Assembly: GCA_000442125.1 (NCBI GenBank)
Contig: KE546974.1
Coordinates: 682,001-746,000 of the forward strand
DNA: 64,000 nucleotides
Direction of reading: 5' to 3'
Origin: Opeltia flavorubescens
Taxonomy: Eukaryota; Ascomycota; Lecanoromycetes; Teloschistales; Teloschistaceae
Shown here in pieces: positions 32,339 to 43,832 of this stretch. The position numbers and the translations under genes were made by a program. Under the pieces are notes generated by a model. The model did not search any database. It saw nothing but the letters and a program-made list of their open reading frames with translations, and was not told where the DNA came from. Positions within the stretch are counted from its first letter, which is position 1; every line of letters starts with the position of its first letter.

Positions 32339-32869
32339 CTAGTTCTGCGGAGAACCATGCATGGGCGCCGCTACGGCATAGGTGGATGTCGGATCATAAG
32401 CAGGCCAACTGTGCATAGCCTTTCGTTCTGCCTGAGTCTTTGGCGGAGGCGACGAAGAGGTGAACATCGCGATACTAAGTATCTCCGCTGACCTGCACGA
32501 AATCGCTCTTGTCGTAGATGGCATCTGATACGTAAGGGTCGATGTAGCCGATATCACTAAGCTTGAATGTGATGCTGACATTGCAGTCACCACTAGGGTA
32601 ATAACGGAGTCGAAATTGAGCTCGTGTATGTTGAAGGGGGGTGGGAGAACGTTCACGGGGATCCTATTCCACCGATCGCAATCTACGTGATTGCCTGATG
32701 TCAACTCTCGGAAACACAAGAAGGAACTCTGGTCAAAAAAGACTTCATGGAGGTCGTAAAAAGTTATAGAGAATCTGCCGTGGACCTCATCGATATCTGG
32801 GGGGTTGCCAGTGGGCAAGAGAAGCTTACATTGAGCTCTGGGGTCCATGTCACTTCGTGCTTCGGGCAT
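32339..32869 (-). CDS. Hypothetical protein
   Basis: A 176-codon frame from ATG 32869. The first half (FSITFYDLHEVFFDQSSF) looks globular; the second half is Ser/Thr-rich. I recognise no domain, and codon use is weaker than in the conserved genes. It may be an exon of a larger decayed gene. Confidence 0.3.
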   Translation of the reverse strand: MPEARSDMDPRAQCKLLLPTGNPPDIDEVHGRFSITFYDLHEVFFDQSSFLCFRELTSGNHVDCDRWNRIPVNVLPPPFNIHELNFDSVITLVVTAMSASHSSLVISATSTLTYQMPSTTRAISCRSAEILSIAMFTSSSPPPKTQAERKAMHSWPAYDPTSTYAVAAPMHGSPQN

Positions 32870-32918
32870 GTCGGCAACGTTATATGCCCCTATTGTAACC
32901 GCGGGATGATATACTCCT

Positions 32919-33435
32919 TCACATAGACGATTCTACGGACAGGAAACTCGCAAGCATTACTATTAGTGATTTCGATACTGCCCCTAATCCCTCGTCGGCT
33001 CGAAAGAATCGAAATCGTACAAGCCCCAGAAAAGGTTGTTGGGGCTGCTCCGCTTGGCTAGAAGTTTCGGGGCGCTCGCTCGATGTATCGTCGTTGATAA
33101 ATCTGGTCATGGCTTGCGCGAAGGAAGATGAAAGTTCTTTGACCTGGTCGCTAACATCTTCCACGGCTTGCCATGCACGTATGGCGCCATCGATCAAGAA
33201 TTTACTTTGGCTGCGAAACGAGAAGGAAAATATTCATGTCTTGGTGCAAAGTCCACTTTCTTCCTCACATTTGCAATCGTGAACATTACGGAGGCGTGTG
33301 TATTCGCCATGTCCGAAGACTCTTGAAAGCATGTACCCTTGCTCATCTCGCCATTCCACTACTGTTGGATACGCCTTGCCAGGGGACCTCACCGAGACCC
33401 CAAAAGGCTGAGAAGCAAGGTGGTCTAACTGAACG
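32919..33435 (-). pseudogene. Second copy of the Cys-rich small gene, apparently broken
   Basis: Two blocks match the intact neighbour at 33446-33959: an N-terminal block at about 33398-33260 (...SRVFGHGEYTRLRNVHDCKC, against QGDYDRLRHVHTCNGPKG) and a C-terminal block at 33215-32919 (FRSQSKFLIDGAIRAW ... FLGLVRFRFFRADEGL, against FRSRSEMLVDAAKYAW ... ILEFVHFRFFRMDG). I could not find a splice that joins the two blocks in frame, and a stop lies after LCTKT. Either decayed or spliced unusually. Confidence 0.45.
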
Positions 33436-33445
33436 AGTCAATTGA

Positions 33446-33959
33446 CTAAATAAAATAAGGTCTGGACATCTTAGCAGTCCGGATTTGATTAGATAACGCT
33501 TCGAATGTCCCATCCATTCTGAAAAAGCGGAAGTGGACAAATTCCAAGATTGATCCATGTGGTTTCACGCGCTGGCTCGTAGGTGCAGGGCATGGAGGCT
33601 CTATTGATTCATCGTTCTCGACTGCCTCAGTCATAGCTGTCACTAGGGAAGTAGCTTGTTGTTTATACACATTGTGTATGTCTGCCTTACCTAGCCATGC
33701 ATACTTGGCAGCATCCACGAGCATTTCGCTGCGGCTGCGGAAACCATATGGAATCTGTTTCGTTTTAGCTACAGTGCACTGAGAAGGGTATCGTAGAGAC
33801 TTGCAACATAGCAATCTTCTTGCAGGAGGTGCAAGGTTTTTCAGCTCCCTTTGGTCCGTTGCAAGTATGGACATGACGAAGGCGGTCATAGTCGCCCTGT
33901 GCGTAGATCTTTTTGAAGCATTGTACGCACGGCAGAGACCTTGTGTCTATTAGCTCCAT
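33446..33959 (-). CDS. Small Cys-rich zinc-binding-like protein, tandem copy 1
   Basis: Two exons, 33959-33801 and 33754-33446, with a 46-nt intron give 155 residues. The N-terminal part has ordered Cys and His residues (PCVQC ... HVHTC ... PCTSCKK) that could hold zinc; the pattern matches no family I know. The C-terminal part (FRSRSEMLVDAAKYAW, VHFRFFRMDG) recurs in the copy immediately downstream on the same strand, so this is a recent local duplication. Function unknown. Confidence 0.5.
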
Positions 33960-35730
33960 CTACTGGAACGAACATACAACCCACATGCTGAGATCCCGAG
34001 GCTAGAATCTAAAGATGATGATGACACGTTCGTAGATGGATTGCTTCTGAGTAAGGAGTTGAATGTCACAATGTGCTGTGTGAGGGAGCTGTGAGAGGGA
34101 GTTGTAAGAGCGAGTTGTGAGAGGGAAGATCTAATTCAACGGTCCATGATCTATTCATGGGCCCTTCACCATTTCCAACTGTAGCCATTTCCTTCACTCG
34201 ACTCTGAAAGTTGTATTCTTTGGATGTAGACGCACAGGTGCGACTGACTATTAGTCGATTCGGAAGAACCATGATCTCACTTTGAAATGAAGCTCTGATT
34301 AATTTCTGAATTCACGGATTCCACGACTGATCTTGAAAGCGTCCTGAGTCTTTGAATAGATCAACATTGTGAATATCAGATCAAAGTCTTTCCTGAGATG
34401 AGCTGTGTTGATGATCGAGAACGTAGCATTTTCCCAGCCTCACAACCTGACAAATCATCGTTGCTGCCTCTGCTGACGGAGGAGTCGCTAGATTTGCTGC
34501 TGTTGCGGTCGCGAAGGGTCTGACTGTAATGCCGTATCGGACGGCTTGTGGTGTTAGGAATACATGGATTCCCAAAGGCCGAAGTGAGGCCAAGATTGCT
34601 ATGGTGGCTGGGGGAAACTTACGCTCTGTCGCTAGAATGCAATCCCTATAAATCCGTCAGCAGCCTGCATCACTGAACAGATTGTCTTTGTATCACCTCG
34701 AAAAGTGACTGAGAGAGAGATGGCCAGAAGCTGAACTCGAAAAGCCACGATTGAGAAGATTGGACCGTTAGGTGTTGCAACGGTAGAGCTTGAGAATCTC
34801 TGCTGGCCTGCCCAAGCTAATTTTGAAATCTAACGGAATGCACTCCAGCGGAACGACCAGCATGCTGATCGATTGAAGATGTAAAGACCACATTCGAGCA
34901 TCCCGGGGTGAAGCCATGCTTTGCTCGCTATCCTACCAGGTTCAGCCAGGTAGATCGATTCTTTGGCAAAACGTTTTCCTATCGCTGATCGACTAAATGT
35001 AGTAGACCCAGGTAGTTCCTTGGTGGGTTGGCTGTTTCTGCACGCCCGTAGTGTTGAGATCGTCTCCTTCAGCGAGCTTGCAGTCACTATATTGAGCCCA
35101 TATCGGTGGTTGCTTAATTGCCATGCATTTGGTAAGCGCCATCTCGCTATGGAAGGCACCCGGCAGCAGTCGAGTTCGATGGTCATTCGTGTAATCTCAT
35201 GATGAGTGACACTTTTGACAAAGAAATCAGAGTCGTTGAAGTTGATCCCAATATAATTGGTTCTTTGACGTCAGCACTTACCTGTCACTCGAGAAGTCGG
35301 TATATCGACAAAAGCCCGAGACTCCTCTTGGGAATGGATTGAGACGATGTGGTTTCTTATAGTATTCGTTCCAGGGGCTGTAGTATCGACACCTCTTTTT
35401 CTCCTCCAAATATGATGCCAATACGTAGGAGCCCAAAAAGGCGATCTGTGGAGCGTTTCATAACCACAACAGTCAGTCCACCAGCACCTCGACCTCTTTC
35501 TAGTATGTTAATGTCCCTCATGTCTAATCTATACGGGACCAGATGGCTCATCACATAAAGTATTCGAGGTTCCACATGATGCAGTACGCCATTTAGCTTA
35601 CTAGATCATGCGAAAATTGAATATCAATACACGACAGTACCCTTGCTGAGTCTGAGATGGTATTACATTAATATCATAATACGTAATGCGTGATAAGCTA
35701 GAAGTCATCTGCCAGACTATCTTACCTAGC
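33960..35730. other. Gene-free stretch with a short tandem repeat
   Basis: About 1.8 kb without a supported gene; frames of 60-118 codons occur but none carries motifs or splice-linked extensions. Confidence 0.5.
34086..34124. repeat. Three imperfect 13-base tandem repeats
   Basis: GAGCTGTGAGAGG, GAGTTGTAAGAGC and GAGTTGTGAGAGG lie head to tail at 34086, 34099 and 34112. Confidence 0.65.
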
Positions 35731-38133
35731 CTAAAATTTTTCCATCAAATTCTTCCGATACGTCCACATGCGGGCCCTTTTCCCGTAAATGTACATAGGA
35801 ATTGTCGTCAATAGGCATGCCAGCTGAATACCTCCAATGGTTTGAAAGACTTTCTTGGATCCATCGGCCTCAAGCCAGTGGTTGAAGAACAGGGAGAACA
35901 CTAAACCATGGAAGATATTCTTCGAAAAATTCAACGTGACCAAGCCTTCTCCGGCGTACATTCGGTAGGAGTCAACCGCAAAAGTTATGGCAGTCGTGGA
36001 GCCTAAGGAGCTCCCAAAGCTGATGACGCCAAAGAATATTGTGGGGACGATCCAGTGGTCCTTTTCTGCAGCGCTCCAACCAAAACCCATAAGACCAATG
36101 ATCGTCGAAAGCGCGACGGGAATAGCCATCACCAAACGAAATTCAGGCTCATAGACACCTCCATTCTTGCGACTCATAGCTCGGACAATTAGGTCGCTAA
36201 ACTTGCCGGCCACGGCTGTCCCAAGGATGCCCCCAATAAAGGCAGAAATGTAGACCAATCCAACTGAGAGGGGCGAGAAATTGTAGACATCGCTACGATA
36301 GATTTCAGAGACCGTTTCCGAAAGAACAATCAACCATCCAATACTCAAAGAGTAGACAAGAGAACTCCAGAGGATTGCAGGATAAGCGAATAGGATGAAA
36401 GGTCGTAGCGCCACCAAGAACCAATTCTCATGACGCAGTTGCCCGTTCCAAGGCTTCAAGGTCTGCAGAAAAGTCTTCGGTGGTTGAGTTCGAAGTTGGT
36501 TGGTGTATCGCTGCGCTTGTGCAATCTGCATCTTTTCATTAATATTTGCTGACGCGGGAATTGTCTCCGCTGGCGGCGGTTGGGCGATGGTCGATGATGA
36601 CTTCCGGCGTTCAATCTTTGCTTCGTCAAGCTCTTCCGCTGGAGAAGAGCCAACCAATTGGCCTGGATAAGGTGTTGGCTTCCTTCCCTCGCTGGCGTTG
36701 GCGTCTGAGTTGAGGGGCTCGGACAATGTCAGTCTTAACGGGCTTCTGTGTCGACGTGAAAGGTCGTCTTCTCCTGTCTTTATCCTAGTCAGGCTGTCTG
36801 CTTTTCCTGATTCATCTACAAATCCGACATGATGAGTTGGCTTTTGCAGTCTCCTCTCAGCGATAGTCGTGGCAGCGGCTTCGTCATTTGTGAATGGAGA
36901 AGTAGGAATATTCTTGGCTGCTTCTGCATCAACATCACCAATTAATGATCGTCGGCTCTTCTCTTCATGGTGCGGATGATGAAAGAAGCCAGATATTGAC
37001 CTGAACGCTGAATGCTGGCTTCTCTCATGTGGACGTGGTGTTCTATCCCAGAAAGTTTCGGGTACGAAGAGAAACATGAGGAAGAAACAAAACCCGACGA
37101 CAATCGCAACGATCCAGAAAACCCAGCGCCATGAATGCATGCCCTCGATGATTGCCGCGGAAACCAGAGGCACTAGGTTTTTACCACTCAAGAGCAGAAG
37201 GGTGTATATACCAATTCGATAAGCTCTTTCATGCAGGAAGTATATTTCGGCAATGGTTGCTGATGGTAGGCATTCGCACGGCGATACGGCAATTCCCATG
37301 AATATGCGAGCCACTACGAGTGATGGATAATTCGGCGAGAGGGCACACCAGACGGCGCTGAGGACGAAAAGTATGATGCAGCCAAGGTAGACGGGCCGCT
37401 TTCCAAACAGGATTGCCGTTGGTGACATGATGACGCAACCTACTCCCAGTCCTAGCATGTAGAGACCGGTTGTTAGTGCGACTTGAGGAACGGTAACGTC
37501 GTAAGTGTCGGCAACGTTATTGAATCCAGCGGCCAGCACGGGCGTCATGCCTCCCCCAAGCATGCAAAAGAAACCAAGAGAGAGCAAGGCTACATCTCTT
37601 CGAAGAGTGGGCCAATTAAGTGGGTCATTCAGTGAATCGTCCGGTTGTGGGTCCAATATCATTTTGCCATCCCGTGTTCTCTTCTTCTCTTGCTCGGATC
37701 GCGAGGTACCACGACGACGCAACGGCGGCCTCGTAGTTGGAGGCAATGAAGATGGGATTGAGGATGCTGACGTTCTTGCGGGAGTGTTGCGCAAACCCAA
37801 AGGCTCATTGTGGTTCTCATTGGACATGAGGAGGATACTGCCTTTAGATAAGGTTAACAACACGTCGACGGTCCCTTCCAAGGACATCCTACCAGGAACT
37901 TCATCTGTCTCCTTATCGTTTAAGATACCCATCGACCATTTCACAGGTCTGGCCTTGACAGCCTCAAAACTATCCGGAGAAACGTCCGGCATTGCAGGTT
38001 GTTTTTTAGCCGGTGTTGGGGTGGTGAAGAACGACCGCCATCTAGGTCGATCCTCTCGATTTTCACACTTGGTTGTTGAGTCATCTTTGCTCTCATCTAG
38101 ACGCAAATCTGTAGCTTTTGGACTGGAGGCCAT
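35731..38133 (-). CDS. MFS transporter of the drug:H+ antiporter type with a very long loop
   Basis: Single exon, 800 residues. The cytoplasmic N terminus of about 178 residues (Pro/Ser/Thr-rich, RPPLRRRG, then DPQPDDSLNDPLNWPTLRRD, the fungal DHA1 signature) leads into six membrane segments with the loop motif FGKRPVYLG and an RIFMGIAVSPCECLPSATIAE stretch. A hydrophilic loop of roughly 200 residues (from about 360) separates the halves, far longer than the usual 40-90. The second half has six more segments. Such proteins export drugs, toxins or metabolites at the plasma membrane; substrate unknown. It is divergent from the carboxylesterase across a 1.55-kb gap. Confidence 0.88.
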   Translation of the reverse strand: MASSPKATDLRLDESKDDSTTKCENREDRPRWRSFFTTPTPAKKQPAMPDVSPDSFEAVKARPVKWSMGILNDKETDEVPGRMSLEGTVDVLLTLSKGSILLMSNENHNEPLGLRNTPARTSASSIPSSLPPTTRPPLRRRGTSRSEQEKKRTRDGKMILDPQPDDSLNDPLNWPTLRRDVALLSLGFFCMLGGGMTPVLAAGFNNVADTYDVTVPQVALTTGLYMLGLGVGCVIMSPTAILFGKRPVYLGCIILFVLSAVWCALSPNYPSLVVARIFMGIAVSPCECLPSATIAEIYFLHERAYRIGIYTLLLLSGKNLVPLVSAAIIEGMHSWRWVFWIVAIVVGFCFFLMFLFVPETFWDRTPRPHERSQHSAFRSISGFFHHPHHEEKSRRSLIGDVDAEAAKNIPTSPFTNDEAAATTIAERRLQKPTHHVGFVDESGKADSLTRIKTGEDDLSRRHRSPLRLTLSEPLNSDANASEGRKPTPYPGQLVGSSPAEELDEAKIERRKSSSTIAQPPPAETIPASANINEKMQIAQAQRYTNQLRTQPPKTFLQTLKPWNGQLRHENWFLVALRPFILFAYPAILWSSLVYSLSIGWLIVLSETVSEIYRSDVYNFSPLSVGLVYISAFIGGILGTAVAGKFSDLIVRAMSRKNGGVYEPEFRLVMAIPVALSTIIGLMGFGWSAAEKDHWIVPTIFFGVISFGSSLGSTTAITFAVDSYRMYAGEGLVTLNFSKNIFHGLVFSLFFNHWLEADGSKKVFQTIGGIQLACLLTTIPMYIYGKRARMWTYRKNLMEKF

Positions 38134-39683
38134 TGTGTTAATTTTGGTAGACTGGAGGGATTAGGGTACGGGCAAGATAGGAAACACCATCAGCCAGACA
38201 TTGGCGCGATTCCCGAAAGATTATGGGAGTCCGAGAGGACGTGTAGATGGAACATCAATCATTGTTGCGAGCGGGTGCTCAAAGGCTGATACAAGAACGA
38301 TTAGGAGCGTGGCAGGTGATTTATCGGATCAGCCGACGAGGAACGGAAGCGGTCAGGTAAGACCACGTTGGTGGAATCATTCCCAAACTATTTAGCAGTC
38401 GGTGCGCAGGCTCTGCGGTGTCATAGCCATAAGAAGTGCCCATTGTTCGGAGTTTCAAATCCTTTCGGCAACGGAGAACATGGGAGTGGATAAGCTGAGT
38501 AATGAGCACGAAATCTGGGGAACTCGTGAAAACCGCTCTCCGCTCTCCGCTAGGGTCTCACATATAACTCCCTCAATCTACGTTCTTGGCGCGCGTCATT
38601 GCCGGCGGAGGAATCGGGCTATGTAACAGTTAATTGGCCGGGAGCTTGCGAAGTTCGTTATAGACGCAGCATAATTGGATCAAATGGAGAGGCCATGCTG
38701 ATAGAGTGAAATTAGACACCTGGATCTTTAATCGATGGCTCTACTGGCCAGCTTCAGCATACAGTAAATATGAAACATCACAGCCTACTTGTTGGTCAAC
38801 AATGCATTCTTTTCAAAACAACTTCAGCCCATTCTTCTCATTGCCACGACTTTAGCTTTCGCCTTGGTGCGAGATGGGAACATATCGTCGATACAACACA
38901 GTATTCCACGTGAATCTACTCTTTTGACATATGGACTATGGACTGAACATATCACGCCGACAACAACTAGGCTCGGGGATAGTAAGAGTCATTATCATGC
39001 GCATCGTTACCGTTCTATTCAGGTAGAGTGCTTTCATTGAGGTATCGTTTTCCCGAAGATAGCACATGCATTGATGGGCACGAACACGTGGCCTGTTGGA
39101 CCATGGGCATAACTTCCTTTACCAAAGAGGATGCCAGCGTGGTTAAATCTCAATTTTGCATTCCCATTGAGAGAATACCTTTCTGTGGACAAGAAGATCT
39201 ACGCTAGAGAGGCATCACGTGGTCAGAATCCCGGAGTGGACATCCGACAAGGATGTGAGCTCGTTGACTCTCAAGAAAGAAGTCTTTTCCTGTGAGGTCG
39301 ACAAAGAAACCTGGGCGCTTGCGACAATAATGCAGTATTTCACCTGAAACGTCTCAGAATGTCTTGATTGTGAATATTAATAAGGGTTGGGGTTTGTATT
39401 GTCCAGAAGGTAGAAGCGACTTTGGTTGAAATGGCTTGCATTTACCAGGGATTACGCGGCCCGAGAGACGCAGCAAAGTACGGAGAAACGTCATTATCTC
39501 GCACCACCTACCAGCAGTATTTGCATTCGACCTCGTGTATTTCTTTCTGCTGCATCGCGTCTTCGTGGTAATGGCTGGCCATCCCCACTTTCCCTTCATT
39601 TACCTATCGTTTTCTCGCAAGATTCCCATGCTTCTTTTCAATGTACCATATGTTTACTTCCCCTGATCCGCTTGCGGTTCACC
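38134..39683. promoter_or_regulatory. Divergent upstream region, MFS transporter and carboxylesterase
   Basis: About 1.55 kb between divergent starts, with no supported gene. A long open plus frame enters the esterase from 39426, but its upstream part has no ATG-linked conserved content and is probably 5' UTR. Confidence 0.45.
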
Positions 39684-41573
39684 ATGACCACGCCAACAGT
39701 AGATGAACCTCCATCACCAGACCTCGCTGGAGAGAAGCGGATTCCCTTTTCAGATTGGAACTCCCGTAAACCTTTACTCTCAAAGCGCCAGAAAGTTCTC
39801 ATCAGTATTATCTCTATATCCTTGCTTGCCATCGCCCTCGGCCTCGGGATTGGCTTAGGTATTGGATTACATGGAACTCATGAACCTACGCCTCAGCAGT
39901 TGGTTGTAGATCTAGGCTATGCCAGATATCAAGGATCCAACTCTAGCGGTGTCAATCGCTGGCTTGGGATGCGCTATGCGGCTCCGCCAACGGGTATTTT
40001 GCGTTTCGCAGCTCCACAGCCACCAAAAAGACAACAGGGGATCCATTCAGCAACAAAGGTCAGTCTTCATGCCTACCGCAGAGGGTAGAAATAAACTGAC
40101 CTTGTGTTTAGCATGGCGATAGATGTCTACCTGTGCATGCATCAAACACCAGCAAGCCTGCCTCGTCCAGCTATGGTGAAGATTGCCTCTTCATCGAAGT
40201 ATACGCACCCGGGAACGCTACCACTGAATCTCTGTTACCTGTATATGTCTATCTTGAAGGGGGCGGATTTGTCGAGAATGACGGATCATACAATGGCGCC
40301 CCTCTAATCAAAGCGAGCGGCATGCAAATGATTGTTATCAACCTTAACTATCGTGTCGGACCCTATGGCTTCCTAGCTAGTAATGAAGTCCGTGAAGGAG
40401 GTAGTCTCAACAATGGGCTCAAGGATCAGAGACAAGCCTTATTCTGGATCAAGGAGCACATCATCAAGGTAACGCGCCCTATGAAAAGCGCATCGACCTA
40501 CTTTGCTTACCATCAATCAGTTCGGCGGTAACCCCAACCACATCGTCCTGGGGGGATCCAGCGCGGGAGCAGCTAGTGTTACTCTCCAATTACTGGCTTA
40601 CGGGGCAAAAGACAGTCCTCCCTTCCATGCCACAGCAGCCGAATCTCAATCCTTCGGCGCCCTTCGCACAGTGGAAGAATCCCAATACCAGTACGATGAG
40701 CTCGTGTCCCGCACTAAATGCGATGAGAAAAGTGATACGCTTTCCTGCCTTCGCAGGCTGAGCATCCATGATCTCCAGCCCCAGAACATTGGCACCCCTT
40801 TCCCTGACACCACACGATCCCCTTTATTCGCCTATAACCCCACTCTGGACTACGATTTCCTTCCCAGCCAACCCTTCATCCTCTTCTCGACGGGGCAATT
40901 CCATAGGCTTCCTGCAATATACGGTGACGCAACGAACGAGGGCACAATCTTCGCTCCCCGCGACCTCTCCACACCCGAAGAATCCACTAATTGGATCCAA
41001 GCCCAATTCCCCCTCCTCAACACCACCGAAAAGGAATACCTCACGAAAACATACCCACCTACAGCGGAAGAATGGCCGAGAACTTCCAAATACTGGCGTT
41101 CTACCGCAGACGCATACGGCGAACTCCGCTATATTTGTCCGGGCATCTTCCTCAGCAATGTTTACACAAACCACAACGTCAAAGGGAACTGGAACTATCG
41201 CTACGCGGTCCTCGACCCAACGGATGAGAAGCACGGGTTAGGCACCCCGCATGTGGCGGAACTAAACGCCATCTGGGGTGCTCCTTTTGGTGCTCCAGCG
41301 AGCTACAAGACGAGCAATGCGGATATAATACCTGTGGTGCAGCAGTATTGGATCAGTTTCATCGGGACGTTCGACCCGAATCGGTATCGGTTGGCTGGGA
41401 CGCCCGAATGGGAAGAGTGGAGTGCCAAGGGTTTTGTGGAAGGAGAAGTCGGACGAAGGAGGATTCTGTTCCAGAACGGGGAGGGGAAGAAGACGGAAAT
41501 GGAAAGTGTGGATAAGGAGCAGTGGGAACGGTGTAAGGTATTGAGTGGATGGGGGGTTGGGTTAAGGCAGTAA
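39684..41573 (+). CDS. Type-B carboxylesterase/lipase-family protein, membrane-anchored
   Basis: Three exons, 39684-40058, 40112-40468 and 40521-41573, introns of 53 and 52 nt, 594 residues. A cytoplasmic N terminus of about 36 residues precedes one hydrophobic segment (residues 38-62, Gly/Leu/Ile-rich), so a type II membrane anchor with the enzyme outside or in the lumen is likely. Alpha/beta-hydrolase marks: RWLGMRYAAPP, the EDCLFIEVYAP motif, an oxyanion-hole YLEGGGF, the nucleophile elbow GGSSAGA (GSSAG in place of the common GESAG), the acid NEGTIF and the histidine GTPHVAEL. It should hydrolyse carboxylic esters; substrate unknown. The Glu-to-Ser change before the nucleophile occurs in some fungal members. 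Confidence 0.9.
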
Positions 41574-42153
41574 TTCTCGAGGACTCTCGGGCATTTAGCG
41601 AAGGATGGGAATAGACGGGGGGAAAGCACCGGGAGTTTATAGATCCTTGGTTGTCACACAGATGGCTCTCCTAAGGTGGTGGAATAGCACCTGGGAGTAC
41701 AATCGGATGGCGTTTACCCATAAATGAAAAACTCAAATGATTCCTGCCATAGCTGCCGTCATATCGATACCGCGAAACAAATTCTTCAGTTTCATCGCCG
41801 ACCATACCTGAGAGATGTAGTGACCATAAGCTTTTTTCCAACCTGCTGCAAGCGTCCGTCAGCCATTCGTATCTGACCACGCGACGACCCGACCCCACGA
41901 GGCCAAGACACCACCAAGGATCCAAGTGCGAGATGACTTGAGTAAGATGACGGATCGACCTTTAGCACGCCTAGTTCCAGATCTCGGTTATGCGCAACCA
42001 AAAAGCTTGAACGCTTATCGCCAGCGACCTTCCTAATCAGGCAATGAGCTTGTCAGCTAGCCCTGCTAGCTGTGAGGTCCAATCAGCGCCGTGGTGGAGA
42101 TATATCCATCCTCTGCAGGCGTGGATGTCCAATCTTGTTTCTCATGAGCGACA
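41574..42153. other. Intergenic, esterase to amino-acid permease
   Basis: 3' flank of the esterase and upstream region of the permease; no supported gene. Confidence 0.45.
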
Positions 42154-43832
42154 ATGTCCGCGAAGAAGTTTGAGGAGGTCTCGTCGCCATCACTTGAAGC
42201 AACTGACCTCGATGCTGCGCCACTCGGATATCACGACACGGATGTTTTCGGCAGAGAGGAGGATCATCAGGTAGGTGTGTCCTTCGTGAAGACATGTGGG
42301 ATAATAGCATTGGAAGGGCGTTGAGGTTGATACGTGATTTAGATCCAATACAAGACTCTGTCATGGCCGCTCGTAGCGGTGTTGATGATTGCGGAGATTG
42401 TCAGCAATGGGATGCTTTCTCTACCATCCTCGTTGGCTGTTGTTGGGTTGGTGCCAGGCTTGATCCTAATTATTTTCCTCGGATCGTTTGCCCTCTTCAC
42501 GAGTTGGCTGCTCATAAAGTTCAAAATGAGGCATCCTGAAGGTAACCCTTTCCTCCAATTCTACCTCTTTTATGAGTTACTCGGCCGACCGGAAAGTAAT
42601 TTCTTGCTCAATGGTTCTAATGTACCTTTCTTCTGTCTCTTGTAGTCCATAACATGGGTGACGGCGGTTATATTCTTGCCGGGCCCATTGGTCGCGAGGT
42701 TCTCTCCTTCGGGACAGTCGTATTCGCCGTCTTCGCCACCGGGGGACAGATACTTGCTGGTCAGATTGCCCTCGGAACCCTAAGTTCGAATAAGCTCTGT
42801 ACGATGCTGTATACTGGTATCTTCGCCATACCTACGTTGCTATGCTCTTTACCCCGGACTCTTGATCAATTGAGTTGGTTGAGCGTACCAAGTGTCATTT
42901 GTATAATCGTTGCAGGAATTGTAGGCATGATTGGTGCCGGCTTGCACCCTATAGACGGTTGGAGGGATCAATTCAGTGTCACTGTGTCGACAGACTTTGT
43001 TTCTGCGTTTATTAGCATCACGAACCCTGTATTCGCTTATGCTGGTGAGCAATCTGGGTCCTCAACGCAGCCAGATATGGAAGACTGACAAGCATGGTTT
43101 GCAGGCCACTTCATGGTAAAACCCGATCTTTGCCCTCTTTTGCAGCCACTGTAGATGTCGAGGCCTCGAAATTTGGCTCATGTATGTCCTTAGTTCTTTA
43201 TCCTCATCTCGGAAATGCGTCGACCCAACGATGCAATGAAAGCAGCGTATACGTTGCAGATTTTCGCCACAACCTTCTATGCCGTTTTTGCTGCCGTCAC
43301 CTACATCTACCTCGGTCCAGATGTTGCTTCTCCGTCCTTCAGTTCGCTACCCCTGAAGTGGTCCAAGGCGGCGTATGGTATCGCGATCCCAAATTTCCTC
43401 ATCGCAGGCTCGTTGTACTCGCACACGGCTGCCAAATTAATCTTCATCCGGTTCTTCCGGAAGTCACGCCATCTGCATGAACATACTATCTTCGGTTGGA
43501 GCATTTGGATATTCTTGGTCGTACTTATGAATTCGGCAGCTTTCGTACTCGCCATCGGAGTGCCGATATTCAACTATCTGATAGGAATTGCGGCGAGCTT
43601 GTTTGCAAGTTGGTATACGTATGGTATTGCTGGTGCTTTTTGGCTGTACGATGCTTGGGTATACAAGGGAGGATTTGGAGCGTGGAAGAAGAGGTGGGCG
43701 ATGTTTGGGCTGAGCTGGCTAACTTTGGCTGCTGGTGCGTTTATATGTGTTGCTGGGATGTACGTGACGATCAAACAAATTGTTGATGCGTATAATAGTG
43801 GAGCGGTAAGTGAGCCGTTCAGCTGTGGGTAA
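42154..43832 (+). CDS. AAAP-family amino-acid permease (Mtr-like)
   Basis: Five exons: 42154-42270, 42343-42541, 42646-43044, 43105-43115 and 43194-43832, giving 454 residues. The fourth exon is only 11 nt and provides the last two bases of a Gly codon plus HFM, which restores AYAGHFM|FFILISEMRRPND. The protein begins MSAKKFEEVSSPS and has about eleven hydrophobic segments. The first, SWPLVAVLMIAEIVSNGMLS, and the EMRRPNDAMKAAYTLQ stretch are typical of fungal neutral and aromatic amino-acid transport (Neurospora Mtr type). It acts at the plasma membrane. The ATG at 42154 gives an in-frame leader with no competing start. Confidence 0.9.

Noticed and set aside
39426-39683. N-terminal extension of the carboxylesterase
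   Set aside because: The extra 86 codons are unlike any leader, whereas the ATG at 39684 gives a sensible cytoplasmic tail and membrane anchor.
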